From Roseateles_C aquae (GTDB lineage: Bacteria; Pseudomonadota; Gammaproteobacteria; Burkholderiales; Burkholderiaceae_C): a stretch of DNA of 64,000 nt. The position numbers and the translations under genes were made by a program. The notes under the pieces were generated by a model. That model ran no database searches. It was not told the DNA's origin and saw only the letters and a program-made list of their open reading frames with translations. The DNA lies in contig NZ_JAVXZY010000004.1 in the NCBI RefSeq assembly GCF_032337115.1, positions 248,001 to 312,000 on the forward strand. The letters are read 5' to 3'. Shown one piece after another: positions 1-9,102 of this stretch (position 1 is its first letter; each line of letters starts with the position of its first letter).

Positions 1-1
1 C

Positions 2-1621
2 CCACAGCTGGGCTTTGCCCATCATGCGCTGGCGGTGGTGAGGCACAACCAGGGCCATGTCGAGGAGGCGTGGGCCGGCTATCGCCGCGCCACCACACTG
101 CAACCGGACTTCCCAGATGCGCATTACCTGCTCGGCCTGGCCTGCCATGAGCTGGGGCAGCTGGAGCAGGCGGCCGCCAGCTACCAGCGGGCGCTGCGGC
201 TGCAGCCGGGGCTGATCGACGCGCAGGTCCATCTTGGGCTGCTGCTGATCGGGCAGAACCAGTTGCAGGCCGGCGAGCAGCTGCTGCAGCGCGCGCTGCT
301 GCAGCAGCCCGACCATGTGCTGGCGCTGAGCAATCTGGGCCAGGTGCAAAGGCTGCAGAACCGCTATGACGAGGCCGAGCAGACCTTCCGCCGGGCGCTG
401 CGCCTGCAGCCCGAGGCGACCGATCTGCTGGCCGGCCTGGCCGACCATCTGGAGAAGACCGGCCAGTTGGCCGAAGCCCGACAGCTGGCCGAGCAAGGCC
501 TCGCGCTTGACCCGCAGCATCCGCAGCTCAACATGACGATGGCCTTGCTGGAGCGGCACGACAAGCAGATCGACGCTGCGGTCGCGCGGCTCGACGCGCT
601 GCTGACGATCCCCATGAGTGTCAACCTGCTGGGCGACGTTGAGCTGGCCCTCGGCGCGCTCTACGACCAGCAGAACCGCAGCGAGCAGGCCTTTGCCATG
701 TTCACCGCCGGCAAGCAGCACAAGGCCAGGCTGGCCCTGCCTGGCGGCGTCTACGACGGTGCCTACCTGCGCCAGGTCCAGGCCCTGCAAGCGCTGGCCA
801 GCGCCGAGCTCGGCGCGGCGATCGGCGCGGCGCGCCAGCGCGAGCCGCTCGGCAGTGCCGGACCCATCTTCATGATCGGTTTTCCGCGCTCCGGCACCAC
901 GCTGCTGGAGCAGGTGCTGGAGAGCCATCCGCAGATCCAGGCGCTGGAGGAGAAGCCCGCCGTGCAGGCCGTCTACGAGGCGCTGCGTGCCGCCGGTGAA
1001 GACAGCCCGATCGCGCTGGCCGCGCTCAGTGACGAGCGCATGGCCGCGCTGCGCGAGGTCTATTTCGCCGAAGTCGCTCGTCATCTGAGCCTGCCTGTGG
1101 GCAGCGTGCTGCTGGACAAGCTGCCGCTCAACGCCATCTACCTGCCGCTGATCCAGCGCCTGTTCCCGACCGCGCCCATCATCCTGGCACTGCGCCACCC
1201 GGCCGACGTCTGCCTGAGCTGCCTGATGCAGAACTTCGCCGCCAACGCGGCGATGTCGGCCTTCCACCGGCTGGACACGACGGTTGAACTGTATGAGGCG
1301 GTGATGCAGAGCGTGCAGCGGGCCCGCGAACAGCTGCCGCTGCGCCTGATCGAGCAACGCTACGAGGACTTGATTGCCGATGTCGAGGGGCAGGCCCGCC
1401 GGTTGATCGACTTCCTCGGCCTGCCCTGGGACGATGCCGTGCTGGAACACACCGAGCATGCCCGCCAGCGCGCTACGATCAACTCACCGAGCTACCATCA
1501 GGTCGTGCAACCGATTTATCAAACAGCCAAGTACCGCTGGCAGCGCTATGAGGCGCAGCTGGCAGACCAGCTGCCGCGGCTGCAGCCCTTTGTCGATCAC
1601 TATGGCTACGGCAGCCCTTGA
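2..1621 (+). CDS. TPR-repeat sulfotransferase (5' end outside window)
   Basis: Transfers a sulfuryl group from PAPS to an unknown acceptor. The frame is open to the left edge and the first residues already read as a TPR helix, so the true start lies upstream. The N-terminal half is TPR repeats (recurrent Y-R-R-A-L-x-L-Q-P pattern), a protein-binding scaffold. From about residue 280 (counted from the GTG at 35) comes the PAPS 5'-phosphosulfate loop GFPRSGTTL, and near 385 the 3'-phosphate-binding stretch LRHPADVCLSC, both typical of Sulfotransfer_3 domains. The TGA stop shares its last base with the ATG of cysC (TGATG), so the two are probably translationally coupled. This supports a PAPS-dependent role. 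The substrate (protein or glycan) cannot be read from the sequence. Confidence 0.9.
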   Translation, partial: PQLGFAHHALAVVRHNQGHVEEAWAGYRRATTLQPDFPDAHYLLGLACHELGQLEQAAASYQRALRLQPGLIDAQVHLGLLLIGQNQLQAGEQLLQRALLQQPDHVLALSNLGQVQRLQNRYDEAEQTFRRALRLQPEATDLLAGLADHLEKTGQLAEARQLAEQGLALDPQHPQLNMTMALLERHDKQIDAAVARLDALLTIPMSVNLLGDVELALGALYDQQNRSEQAFAMFTAGKQHKARLALPGGVYDGAYLRQVQALQALASAELGAAIGAARQREPLGSAGPIFMIGFPRSGTTLLEQVLESHPQIQALEEKPAVQAVYEALRAAGEDSPIALAALSDERMAALREVYFAEVARHLSLPVGSVLLDKLPLNAIYLPLIQRLFPTAPIILALRHPADVCLSCLMQNFAANAAMSAFHRLDTTVELYEAVMQSVQRAREQLPLRLIEQRYEDLIADVEGQARRLIDFLGLPWDDAVLEHTEHARQRATINSPSYHQVVQPIYQTAKYRWQRYEAQLADQLPRLQPFVDHYGYGSP

Positions 1622-2250
1622 TGAACACGTCCCAGCAAGACCTGACCCCAGCCGCCCATCGGCTCGATGAACAAGACCGTGCAAAGCGCTTTGGCCACCA
1701 TGGCGGCGTGCTCTGGCTGACCGGCTATTCGGGCGCCGGCAAGTCCTCGTTGGCGATGGCGCTGGAGCAGGCCTTGATCGGCCTGGGCTACGCCTGCTAT
1801 GTGCTTGATGGCGACAACGTTCGCGCCGGTCTGAACAGCAATCTGGGCTTCAGCCCCGAGGACCGCAGCGAGAACATCCGCCGCGTGGGCGAGGTGGCGG
1901 CGCTGTTCGCCGATGCCGGCCTGATCTGCATCAGCGCCTTCATCTCGCCCTACCGCGAAGACCGCCAGCGTGCCCGCCAGGCCTGCAAGAGCGGCAGCTT
2001 CCACGAGATCCATGTCGCCGCCGCACTGGAAGCCTGCGAGGCCCGCGACGTCAAAGGTCTCTACCGCAAGGCCCGCGCCGGCACGCTCATCGATTTCACC
2101 GGGATCAGCGCCCCCTACGAAGCCCCGGAGGCGCCCGAACTGCGTCTGGACACCAGCACCGAGCCGCTGGCCGACAGCCTGCAGCGCCTGCTCGACTATG
2201 TGCAGCAGCACTTCCCGCTGCACGAGCCGGCGGCACGCGACCTGGCCTAG
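1621..2250 (+). CDS. cysC: Adenylyl-sulfate (APS) kinase CysC
   Basis: Cytoplasmic enzyme that phosphorylates APS with ATP to give PAPS, the universal sulfate donor. The 209-residue length is normal for stand-alone CysC. P-loop GYSGAGKSS lies at about residues 35-43, followed by the family signatures DGDNVRAGLN, GFSPEDRSENIRR and FISPYREDR. The ATG at 1621 overlaps the preceding TGA by one base; an in-frame TTG at 1618 is possible but less likely. No cysD/cysN or cysH lies beside it, so this copy probably feeds the coupled TPR-sulfotransferase rather than cysteine synthesis. Codons 6-9 contain the 13-bp dispersed word described separately. Confidence 0.95.
   Translation: MNTSQQDLTPAAHRLDEQDRAKRFGHHGGVLWLTGYSGAGKSSLAMALEQALIGLGYACYVLDGDNVRAGLNSNLGFSPEDRSENIRRVGEVAALFADAGLICISAFISPYREDRQRARQACKSGSFHEIHVAAALEACEARDVKGLYRKARAGTLIDFTGISAPYEAPEAPELRLDTSTEPLADSLQRLLDYVQQHFPLHEPAARDLA
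1636..1648 (+). repeat. Dispersed 13-mer CAAGACCTGACCC, copy 1
   Basis: Exact copy inside the 5' end of cysC, read there as Gln-Asp-Leu-Thr. One of at least eight identical copies in the window. Confidence 0.85.
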
Positions 2251-2264
2251 CGCCTGTTAACACC

Positions 2265-2303
2265 AGGTCTGCCTGGGCGCGAGGGCTTGCATCAGGCAGA
2301 CCT
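2265..2303. terminator. Inverted repeat downstream of cysC, possible terminator
   Basis: Perfect 11-bp arms AGGTCTGCCTG (2265-2275) and CAGGCAGACCT (2293-2303) with a 17-nt loop, 15 nt after the cysC stop. No T-run follows, so it may be a weak terminator, an mRNA-stabilising hairpin or an operator for the next gene. Confidence 0.45.
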
Positions 2304-2330
2304 CGCGTTTGCAGGCCCTCAAGCTAGCAG

Positions 2331-2358
2331 TTGACACCGGGGCGGCAACAGGCATCAT
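2331..2358 (+). promoter_or_regulatory. Putative sigma70 promoter
   Basis: TTGACA at 2331-2336, then CATCAT at 2353-2358 after 16 bp. This gives a perfect -35 and a weak -10, about 40 bp before the ATG of the binding-protein gene at 2401. Seen in sequence only. Confidence 0.35.
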
Positions 2359-2400
2359 CTGCCACAGCGGCAGTCCGCGCCGTGGCAAGAAAAGGCAGCG

Positions 2401-3105
2401 ATGATCACACGCAGAGCAGCGCTGGCGATGGCGAGCCTGTTGGCCTTTGACCAGGCGCGGGCATTGCCATTGATGCGCATTTCAACGCTGCTTGACCCCG
2501 ATCCGGCCACCACCATCGCCACGCGAGTGCTGCGCGAGGCCTACCGGCGCCTCGGTCACGATATCGAGGTCCTGGCCATGCCCGGCGAGCGTTCGCTGCT
2601 CAGTGCCAATGCCGGTGAAACCGACGGCGAGCTCTATCGCCGTGCCGGCATTGAGCGGCACTACGTCAATCTGATGATGGTGCCGGTGGCCTTGCAAAAC
2701 TACGAGATCGTCGCCTTCAGCAAGAACCGGCAGATCGTCGTCAACGGCTGGGAGAGCCTGCGTCCCTACAAAGTCGGGTTCGTCAAGGGCATCAAGATCA
2801 TCGAGGAGAACACCGCGGGCATGCAGACCGAAACGGTGGCCACGCTGCAGCAGGCCTTCACCAAGCTGGAGCTCGGGCGCAGCGAGCTGATCCTGGCCAA
2901 CCGGATCTCCGGCCTGGCCAGCCTGCGCCTGCACGCGGTCAGTGGCGTTCATCTGCTCCAGCCGCCGCTGGCGGTCTTTCCGGTCTATCACTACCTGCAC
3001 AAGCGCCATCAGGCCCTGCTGCCGCGCCTCAGCGCCGTGCTGCGCGAACTGGAACAGGAACGCTTCATCCAGCGAGTCCAGGACGAGGTGCTGAGCGAGT
3101 TCTAG
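2401..3105 (+). CDS. Periplasmic solute-binding protein, family 3-like (orphan)
   Basis: The 234-residue product has an N-terminal export signal (RR near the start, hydrophobic core, cleavage probably after the ARA at about residue 21). The remainder has the pattern of transporter substrate-binding domains: an N-terminal strand with LREAYRRLG, the hinge region LRPYKVGFVKGIKI, and a C-terminal lobe. No permease or ATPase gene is adjacent, so it may sense or scavenge a ligand rather than serve a transporter. The start is preceded by AAAAGG at suitable spacing. It is shorter than most family members but looks complete. The ligand is unknown. Confidence 0.75.
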   Translation: MITRRAALAMASLLAFDQARALPLMRISTLLDPDPATTIATRVLREAYRRLGHDIEVLAMPGERSLLSANAGETDGELYRRAGIERHYVNLMMVPVALQNYEIVAFSKNRQIVVNGWESLRPYKVGFVKGIKIIEENTAGMQTETVATLQQAFTKLELGRSELILANRISGLASLRLHAVSGVHLLQPPLAVFPVYHYLHKRHQALLPRLSAVLRELEQERFIQRVQDEVLSEF

Positions 3106-3217
3106 AGTCCTCAGTTGAAATGTGGAGCCTTGCGATGGGTCACAAGGGAATGCAGGGAGGTGGGCGCTAGGCGCGAAGACGGCGAGCCAGGCCCGGCGTT
3201 CCCGAGCCTGCCAGTGC

Positions 3218-3233
3218 GGCGGCCAAGGCCGCC
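3218..3233. other. Short GC hairpin between convergent genes
   Basis: GGCGGCC, AA, GGCCGCC: perfect 7-bp arms in the 175-bp gap between two convergent genes. No T-run; possible bidirectional termination or pause site. Confidence 0.3.
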
Positions 3234-3280
3234 GGGTCGAATCTCCAGACCAGGAAGATCCAACTGACGGACCTGGCGGC

Positions 3281-4984
3281 TCAGCCCAATGCCAGTTCGG
3301 CATCGGGCCGGCGCAGTTGCCCGTCCTGCAGCAACGGCCGGCGCGCCTTGTCGTACCAGAGCTGCAGACAGCATGACCGTCCGCCCTGCGGCTGCAGACG
3401 CAACAAGGCAAAGCCGTCGCCGGGATGGTCGGCCCAGCGACTGACGGTGCAGCACAAGACCTGACCCTCCGGCCCCGGGAATTCAAAGCGGTCGGGCGCG
3501 GCAAAGTCCTCGACCCGGCTCACTGCAAAAGGCCAGGGTGCGTACAGCGCCGAGCTGTGGATGGAATGCAGCCGCACCGGCGCGCGGCCCCGCGCATCGC
3601 CGCTGACCAGGCTGATCTCCGCGCTGACATGGCCGGAGCGGTGCTCATCGCCGCTCAAGAAAACCACGCCCCGCGCCTGCTCGGCCCAGAGCATGGCCAG
3701 CAGCGCGTGCAGCGAGGCCGGATAGCCGTCCCAGGCGTCGGAGCGCAGCGCCATGGCCGGCTGCTCGCGGACGCTCATCCGCCGCGGCAGCAGCATCGAT
3801 CCGCTCATCACAAAGCGCGGCCGCTCGGCGCGATCGCGCAGCCAGTGCCGCAAGGCCTGCCGCTGCGCTGCGCCCATGATGTGGGCGCTGTCCAGCACTT
3901 CGAGATGGCGCCATTGGCGCTCGCTGCGGGCATCGGCAACGAAGAAGGCCGCGCCGCGCCAGTCGAAGTGGTGCCAGAAGTGCTCGCGCAGACCCGGCCG
4001 CTCGCCGGCCTCCCAGCGCGCCGCCCAGGCGGCATCGATGGCGCTGGCGAAGTAGGGCCCGACGGTCGATTGAGCCGGACGCTCGCGGTCGGCGCGCGGT
4101 TCCCAGTTGTCCTCGATCTCGTGGTCGTCGAGGCCGTGGACGATGCGTTCGACGCTGGGCGGCAGCTGGCGCAGCAGGCCGGCCTTGAGTTGCTGATAGG
4201 GCCGCGCAAAACGTTCAACGCTGTTGTGCGCATCGGCCAGGCCGCCACTGGGGTCGGCATAGATCGCATCGCCGGCCAGCAAGAGCAGCGAGACCGCTTC
4301 GCCAGCGCCGGCACTGCGGCAGAAGTGCAGCAAACGGCTCAGGGAGGCATGGGCAGGGCCGGCGTGTGCAGGGGCGACGTCGGCCGCCTGCTGCGGATCG
4401 AACAGGCCCGGCGGGTACTGGCAGGCCGCCAGCACAAAGCTGAGCCCCTCCGCCTCGGCCTCCTCGGGCCGCTCGCTTGGCCGCGGCGTGAATCCGGGTC
4501 GCAACTCGTCCGGGGGCATGGCCAGCGCGTCCTGCAAGGCCTGCTCCAGTCCTGCCGAACGGACCGCGCCGCCTTGCTGACGCCGCTGGCTGCGCAAATC
4601 GGCATAGACGAAGAGGCAGAGCAGACCGCAGCGTCGGCCCGCCGGATCGCGCGCCGGCGGGAAGTAGGCGAGCGGCAGCTGGCCGCGCAAGGCATCACCG
4701 GGCGCAGCCTGCGGCGCCACAAAGGCTTGCAGCCAGGCCTGTGCCAGCAGCGGCCCCTGCTGCAGCGGCTGCAGCCTCCCCTCGGCCGTCTCGGCCACCG
4801 GCAACCAGACCCAGAAGCGCGGCCAGCCCTGCTCGGGGCGCAGCGCGCTGAGCAGACCCACCGTCTGGCCATCGGCCAGCAGTGCGCGCTCAACGCGGTG
4901 CAGCGGCGGGAAGGCGCAGCGCAGCCCGGCCAGCTGGGATGCCGGCAGCTCACTGGCAGTAAACAGGTCGCGCTCACCTGTCAT
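3281..4984 (-). CDS. PhoD-like metallophosphatase
   Basis: The 567-residue protein has the metal-binding pattern of PhoD/metallophosphatase domains: GDAIYAD, then LDDHEIEDNW, then GSMLLPRR and, near the C-terminus, SGDEHRSGH. The N-terminal 170 residues are a separate beta-rich region without a clear family. No signal peptide is evident, unlike classical PhoD. The ATG (4982-4984) overlaps the stop of the upstream oxidoreductase/hydrolase as ATGA, so the two are translationally coupled and probably act on the same substrate class. A longer frame extends upstream into that gene but is only its shadow. The substrate is unknown. Confidence 0.8.
   Translation of the reverse strand: MTGERDLFTASELPASQLAGLRCAFPPLHRVERALLADGQTVGLLSALRPEQGWPRFWVWLPVAETAEGRLQPLQQGPLLAQAWLQAFVAPQAAPGDALRGQLPLAYFPPARDPAGRRCGLLCLFVYADLRSQRRQQGGAVRSAGLEQALQDALAMPPDELRPGFTPRPSERPEEAEAEGLSFVLAACQYPPGLFDPQQAADVAPAHAGPAHASLSRLLHFCRSAGAGEAVSLLLLAGDAIYADPSGGLADAHNSVERFARPYQQLKAGLLRQLPPSVERIVHGLDDHEIEDNWEPRADRERPAQSTVGPYFASAIDAAWAARWEAGERPGLREHFWHHFDWRGAAFFVADARSERQWRHLEVLDSAHIMGAAQRQALRHWLRDRAERPRFVMSGSMLLPRRMSVREQPAMALRSDAWDGYPASLHALLAMLWAEQARGVVFLSGDEHRSGHVSAEISLVSGDARGRAPVRLHSIHSSALYAPWPFAVSRVEDFAAPDRFEFPGPEGQVLCCTVSRWADHPGDGFALLRLQPQGGRSCCLQLWYDKARRPLLQDGQLRRPDAELALG
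3455..3467 (+). repeat. Dispersed 13-mer CAAGACCTGACCC, copy 2
   Basis: Exact copy; on the coding (minus) strand of the metallophosphatase it reads ggt-cag-gtc-ttg, Gly-Gln-Val-Leu. Confidence 0.85.
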
Positions 4985-7900
4985 CGCTGATGCCCCCGGG
5001 CCAGGAAATGCAGGATGGCGGGAAAGACGGTGCGCTCGATATCGCGGCCGATCAGGCAGTCCTGATGGCCGTGCCCGGCAATCACCACATGCCTGAAGCG
5101 GCCCGGCGCGACCTGCTCGTACAGCTCTTCGCACAGCGCGCCGCTTTCCGATTGGCACAGGCCGTTCTCGGCGCCGTGCACCGACAACACCTCCATCTGC
5201 TGCAGCTGCGCGAGGCTCTTGGCCATATCGTCCAGATAGAGGCTGGCGCCGCGCCAATCGGTGATCTCGTTGATGCGGGCAAAGTTGATCGCCTGCGCCA
5301 CCGTGTCCAGGTTCAGCGGGCCGAAGTGATCGTCAATGAAATCGAACACCGCCGGGGCGACGTTCTTGATCGCGAAGTCGCGGCCGTAAAGCAGGTCCAT
5401 CCGATGGCGAGTCGCCGTCCACGGCGTTTTCCTGAGGCTGGGCGGCGGCGGGTTCTCGATGTCGAATTCCTCATCCGGGTAGGGCAGGCTGGCCAGCAGC
5501 CGGTCGATCAACTCATTGAGCAGGCCGCCGCCCGGCTCGGGCCGGAAGGCATAGTCCTGCAGCGGCAGATAGGGTCTCAGGTACTGCATCAGCTGGGCGC
5601 GCAGGGTGTTGGTCGGCGAGAAGATCAGCTTGGGCGTCACCTGCGAGATCACCAGCCGGCGTATCAGCCCTTCGTTCATCAGCCGTTGGCGCAAGCGATA
5701 GAAGTGTTCCTCGGGCTGCTGGCGCGGCTGCAAGAGCGCCATCTGCAGCATCACCGCGCCCATGCAGTGGGCCAGCACATCGAGCTGGTGCTGCCCGGTC
5801 GCGCGCAACACTTCGTCGACGGCCACCGGGATGTCGTTCAGCGCGCACTCCTCAAAGGTCCAGGGCAGGCAGGCGCTGGCCATGCCGGCGCTGCTGCGCA
5901 TATCGGCGATCCACACGTCGTAGCCGGCTTCCCAGAGCAGCTTGGCCGGCCCCGGCTGCACGGCATGATGCGCAAAGGTGGTGCCGCTGGCGCTGTAGCC
6001 ATGCAGCATCAGGATGGGTCTTGCAGACGCTGATTTTCCTGGGTAGCGCGTCAGCCGCAGCAGCACCGGCCCGTCGGGGTCGGCGATCAGCGGCGCATCC
6101 ACCGGCCGGCGCGATTGGCCGGCTTCGCCGCGGCGCCCGACGGCGATCTCGCGGATCTGCGGCGCCGGCAGCCCGGGCACATCACCGGGCAGGCGCGAGA
6201 TCGCACGCGGCGCTGCGGCATCGGGCTTGCGAAAGCTCCACAGATGGGTACCGATCAGCAGCCGGGTGAGATAGGCCAGCAACGAGCCGATATCGCGCAG
6301 GCTGCTGGGCAGGTCCTCGGCCGCGGTGACGCGCAGCAGCGGCTGACGCTGGCGGGCCAGATCGAACAGGTCCAGCTCCAGCGTGATCGCGCCCTGCCCG
6401 CGCGCTGCCCGCAGCGGCCCGGCGGGCTGCAGCGTGGCGCGGCTGAGCTGCTTCCAGGGATTGCCGCGGCGGGTGTAGCTGATCCGCTTGTCGGCTTGCA
6501 GCGTCAGCCCGCCCAATCCGGCGGCCCAGCCAGGCAAGGCTGCCGCGGCTGCGGTCTGCAGCCGGTAGCTCATCAGCCGATGCTGGCCGGCATGGCTGGC
6601 CAGTGCCAAGGCGTGGCGAACCCTGGCTCGAATCCGCTGCCGTGCCGGTGCCTCGCCCGGCCGGGGTGCTTCGCGCTGCTCGATGCCATCGAGCAGCGCC
6701 TGCACCGAATCACGCCAGCCGCGGTTCATCAGCCAGGCCTTGAGCGCCCGGCAGCGGCGCTGCCGCGTGCTGCTGGCCTCACGCTGAAACAGCAGCAGCT
6801 CGCCCTCGGCCAGCGGCAGCACCAGGCGGGCATCGGCGTCGGCGCGCTCGGCATGCATCCACAGCCGACCGGCAGCAGCGCCGTGGCGCGGCGCGTCGGC
6901 CGCCACCAGCATGGGCTGCGCGGGCTGCTCGGGATCGGGCCGGGTGTCGAACAGGCGCAGGCGGCTGCGCGCCGGGTCCAGCCGCAGCCGGCGCTCGGGG
7001 CCGGGCCGCAACAGGCTGCGCAGACCCTGCGGCTGATAGACCAGGCTCAGCTCCAGGTACTTCAGATCGCCCCCAGGAGCCCCAGGCAGTGACACCAGCC
7101 CGCCCAGCCGTTCTCGCAGCTCCACTTCGGTAGCCTGGCGCGCCGGCGCCAGCTCGGGCTGCAGCTGGCGATAGGGCCGCCGCGGGCCCGGATCGATGCT
7201 GGCGTCCGGCGCTACACGCAAGGCCCAATGCCGGCGCAGATGGGCCAGCGCGCGCAGCGTCAGGGCGGTGATGCTCAGCGCCGGATTGATGCCCAAGGCG
7301 GCCGGCACGATGGCGCCGTCGAGCACGACCAGGCCAGGATGCACCGCCTCGCCTTGTGTGCCGGCAAAGACCTCGCCCCAGCTGTTGACCACGCCTTGCT
7401 CGGCGCGGTCGCCCATCGCGCAGCCGCCCAGCGGATGGACGCTGAGCATGGGGCCGCGGGCGCCGCCGGCCAGAAAATCCATCTCCTGCGGCAACAGCCG
7501 CCAGACCGGATTGGCCAGCAGGCGTGCCCCCTGCGTCTGCAGCCGGCGCGCCAGCCAGTCATGGCGGGCCTGCACCTGGGGGTCGTCACGGGCGGCCGGC
7601 CAGTCGACCGTCAGCACGCCCACATCCTCGGCCCCTGCTGAGCGCGCCGGCAGGCGCAGCCGGCCCTGGGCACGATCGAGGCCGATCAGGGCCACCGGCA
7701 ACAGGCGCGCCGAGCGCTCGGGCGTCACCGCATAGGGATCGTCGAAGCAGGGGCCGGCCTGGTGCTCGCTGAGATCGGGGCGGGCCAGGCTGTCCAGCGT
7801 GTCGGCCAGCGCAAAGCCCTCTTCCAGCATCCAGCGCATCGCGCCGGGCACGGCCAGATCCTGGACGACGAAGGCGCCGCTGGCGGCCTCGGCTTGATCG

Positions 7901-9102
7901 CGGGCATCGAGCATGGCGGTGATCGTCGGGCCGATGCCACGGCCGGCCGCCGAGCTGTCTTCATCGGCCAGCGCGTCCAAGGGCTCGGGCAAGCCGGCCA
8001 CCACGGCCAGCACATCGCCATTGCCGCTGAACTGCTCGCCCAGACGGTCAGACAGCGCCAGGCCAGCGGCCCGTGAGCGCATCAGGATCTCGGTCGAGCC
8101 CAGCGAGCCGGCCGCCAGCACCACACGCCGTGCGCTCAGGCTGAACGGCGCCGGCGCGCGTTCGCGCAGGCGCTGATCGGTGTACTGCAGCCAGACCCGC
8201 CAGCCGGGCTGGCCATCGGCGAGCCGCAGCGGCTCGACGCGGATCACGCTGGCGCCGGTCACCAGCTCGGCGCCCTGGCGGCGCGCCTGCAGCAGCAGAT
8301 TGGTATCGAGCGACTGCTTGGCGCCATGATTGCAGCCGCTGGCGCAATCGCCACAGCCCAGGCAGCGCGACAGCGGCAGGCCGGCGGCGCTGCGCGCGTC
8401 GGCGTCCAGGGCCACCGTGATCGGTACGCTGCGCGCTGCGGTCTTGTCGCCGGTCTTGTCGCCGGTCTTGACGTCCGCCAGCCCGGCGAGCCAGCGGGCG
8501 CGCCGCTCGGCCACGCCACCCAGGCGCTCGATGCGGTTTTCTATTCCCGCCGCATCAACGCTGCCCAGCACCGCCTCGGCCTGCGCGTACCAAGCGTCCA
8601 TCTGCGTCGGATCGCTGCGCAAGGCCTGCGGCCAGGCGGCCTGCGCGAACACCTCGGGCCGCGCCCGCAGCATCACGCCGGCATTGATCAAGGAACCGCC
8701 CCCCAGGCCGTTGGCCAGCGCCACCACCATGTCCGGGCCCAGGCGCAGATCAAACAGGCTTTCCTGATAGCCGCTGACGCTTGCACTACCGGCACGCGCC
8801 AGCCGCACCTGCCCCGGCAGATCGGCCATCCGCTCGGGAAAGGCGCCGGGCAGGAACTCGCGGCCACGCTCCAGCACTGCCACCCGCAAGACCTGACCCT
8901 CATCATCGCGGCAGGCCGACAGCGCGGCCGCCGCCGCGGCGCCGCCATAGCCGCTGCCGACAAGCAGCACATCGAAGTCGACCTGGCGCGGCGGCGCACG
9001 CTGCAGGGCCAGCATCAGTGTTTCCAGGCTCTGCGACAGCCAGCGCGTCGCCGTGGCCGGCTCACTGGCTGGACAGCCCTCCGTCGACCGACTTGACTGC
9101 AT
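4981..9102 (-). CDS. GMC oxidoreductase fused to alpha/beta hydrolase
   Basis: A 1373-residue two-enzyme fusion. Residues 44-640 form a GMC/cholesterol-oxidase-type flavoprotein: FAD loop GSGYGG at 49-54, a cysteine-rich RCLGCGDCASGC at about 247, GGCAMGD near 555 and a C-terminal INPALSITALTL FAD-binding helix. A linker domain of about 300 residues of unknown type follows. From about 1020 comes an alpha/beta hydrolase with oxyanion motif LMLHGYSASG, nucleophile elbow AHCMGA near 1110 and a terminal GHGHQDC histidine. The elbow carries Cys instead of Ser, as in PHA synthases. AGGAG eight bases before the ATG at 9102 supports this start despite a 41-bp overlap with the kinase upstream. It is coupled to the metallophosphatase. 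A role in oxidising and hydrolysing a steroid- or lipid-like substrate is inference. Confidence 0.85.
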   Translation of the reverse strand: MQSSRSTEGCPASEPATATRWLSQSLETLMLALQRAPPRQVDFDVLLVGSGYGGAAAAAALSACRDDEGQVLRVAVLERGREFLPGAFPERMADLPGQVRLARAGSASVSGYQESLFDLRLGPDMVVALANGLGGGSLINAGVMLRARPEVFAQAAWPQALRSDPTQMDAWYAQAEAVLGSVDAAGIENRIERLGGVAERRARWLAGLADVKTGDKTGDKTAARSVPITVALDADARSAAGLPLSRCLGCGDCASGCNHGAKQSLDTNLLLQARRQGAELVTGASVIRVEPLRLADGQPGWRVWLQYTDQRLRERAPAPFSLSARRVVLAAGSLGSTEILMRSRAAGLALSDRLGEQFSGNGDVLAVVAGLPEPLDALADEDSSAAGRGIGPTITAMLDARDQAEAASGAFVVQDLAVPGAMRWMLEEGFALADTLDSLARPDLSEHQAGPCFDDPYAVTPERSARLLPVALIGLDRAQGRLRLPARSAGAEDVGVLTVDWPAARDDPQVQARHDWLARRLQTQGARLLANPVWRLLPQEMDFLAGGARGPMLSVHPLGGCAMGDRAEQGVVNSWGEVFAGTQGEAVHPGLVVLDGAIVPAALGINPALSITALTLRALAHLRRHWALRVAPDASIDPGPRRPYRQLQPELAPARQATEVELRERLGGLVSLPGAPGGDLKYLELSLVYQPQGLRSLLRPGPERRLRLDPARSRLRLFDTRPDPEQPAQPMLVAADAPRHGAAAGRLWMHAERADADARLVLPLAEGELLLFQREASSTRQRRCRALKAWLMNRGWRDSVQALLDGIEQREAPRPGEAPARQRIRARVRHALALASHAGQHRLMSYRLQTAAAAALPGWAAGLGGLTLQADKRISYTRRGNPWKQLSRATLQPAGPLRAARGQGAITLELDLFDLARQRQPLLRVTAAEDLPSSLRDIGSLLAYLTRLLIGTHLWSFRKPDAAAPRAISRLPGDVPGLPAPQIREIAVGRRGEAGQSRRPVDAPLIADPDGPVLLRLTRYPGKSASARPILMLHGYSASGTTFAHHAVQPGPAKLLWEAGYDVWIADMRSSAGMASACLPWTFEECALNDIPVAVDEVLRATGQHQLDVLAHCMGAVMLQMALLQPRQQPEEHFYRLRQRLMNEGLIRRLVISQVTPKLIFSPTNTLRAQLMQYLRPYLPLQDYAFRPEPGGGLLNELIDRLLASLPYPDEEFDIENPPPPSLRKTPWTATRHRMDLLYGRDFAIKNVAPAVFDFIDDHFGPLNLDTVAQAINFARINEITDWRGASLYLDDMAKSLAQLQQMEVLSVHGAENGLCQSESGALCEELYEQVAPGRFRHVVIAGHGHQDCLIGRDIERTVFPAILHFLARGHQR
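8440..8470. repeat. 12-bp tandem repeat within the fusion oxidoreductase gene
   Basis: Unit ggtcttgtcgcc occurs about 2.6 times in a row. It is in frame and encodes repeated Lys-Thr-Gly-Asp, so copy-number slippage would change the protein by four residues without a frameshift. Confidence 0.8.
8887..8899 (+). repeat. Dispersed 13-mer CAAGACCTGACCC, copy 3
   Basis: Exact copy; on the coding strand of the GMC fusion it encodes Gly-Gln-Val-Leu in the loop after the first FAD-binding helix. Confidence 0.85.
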
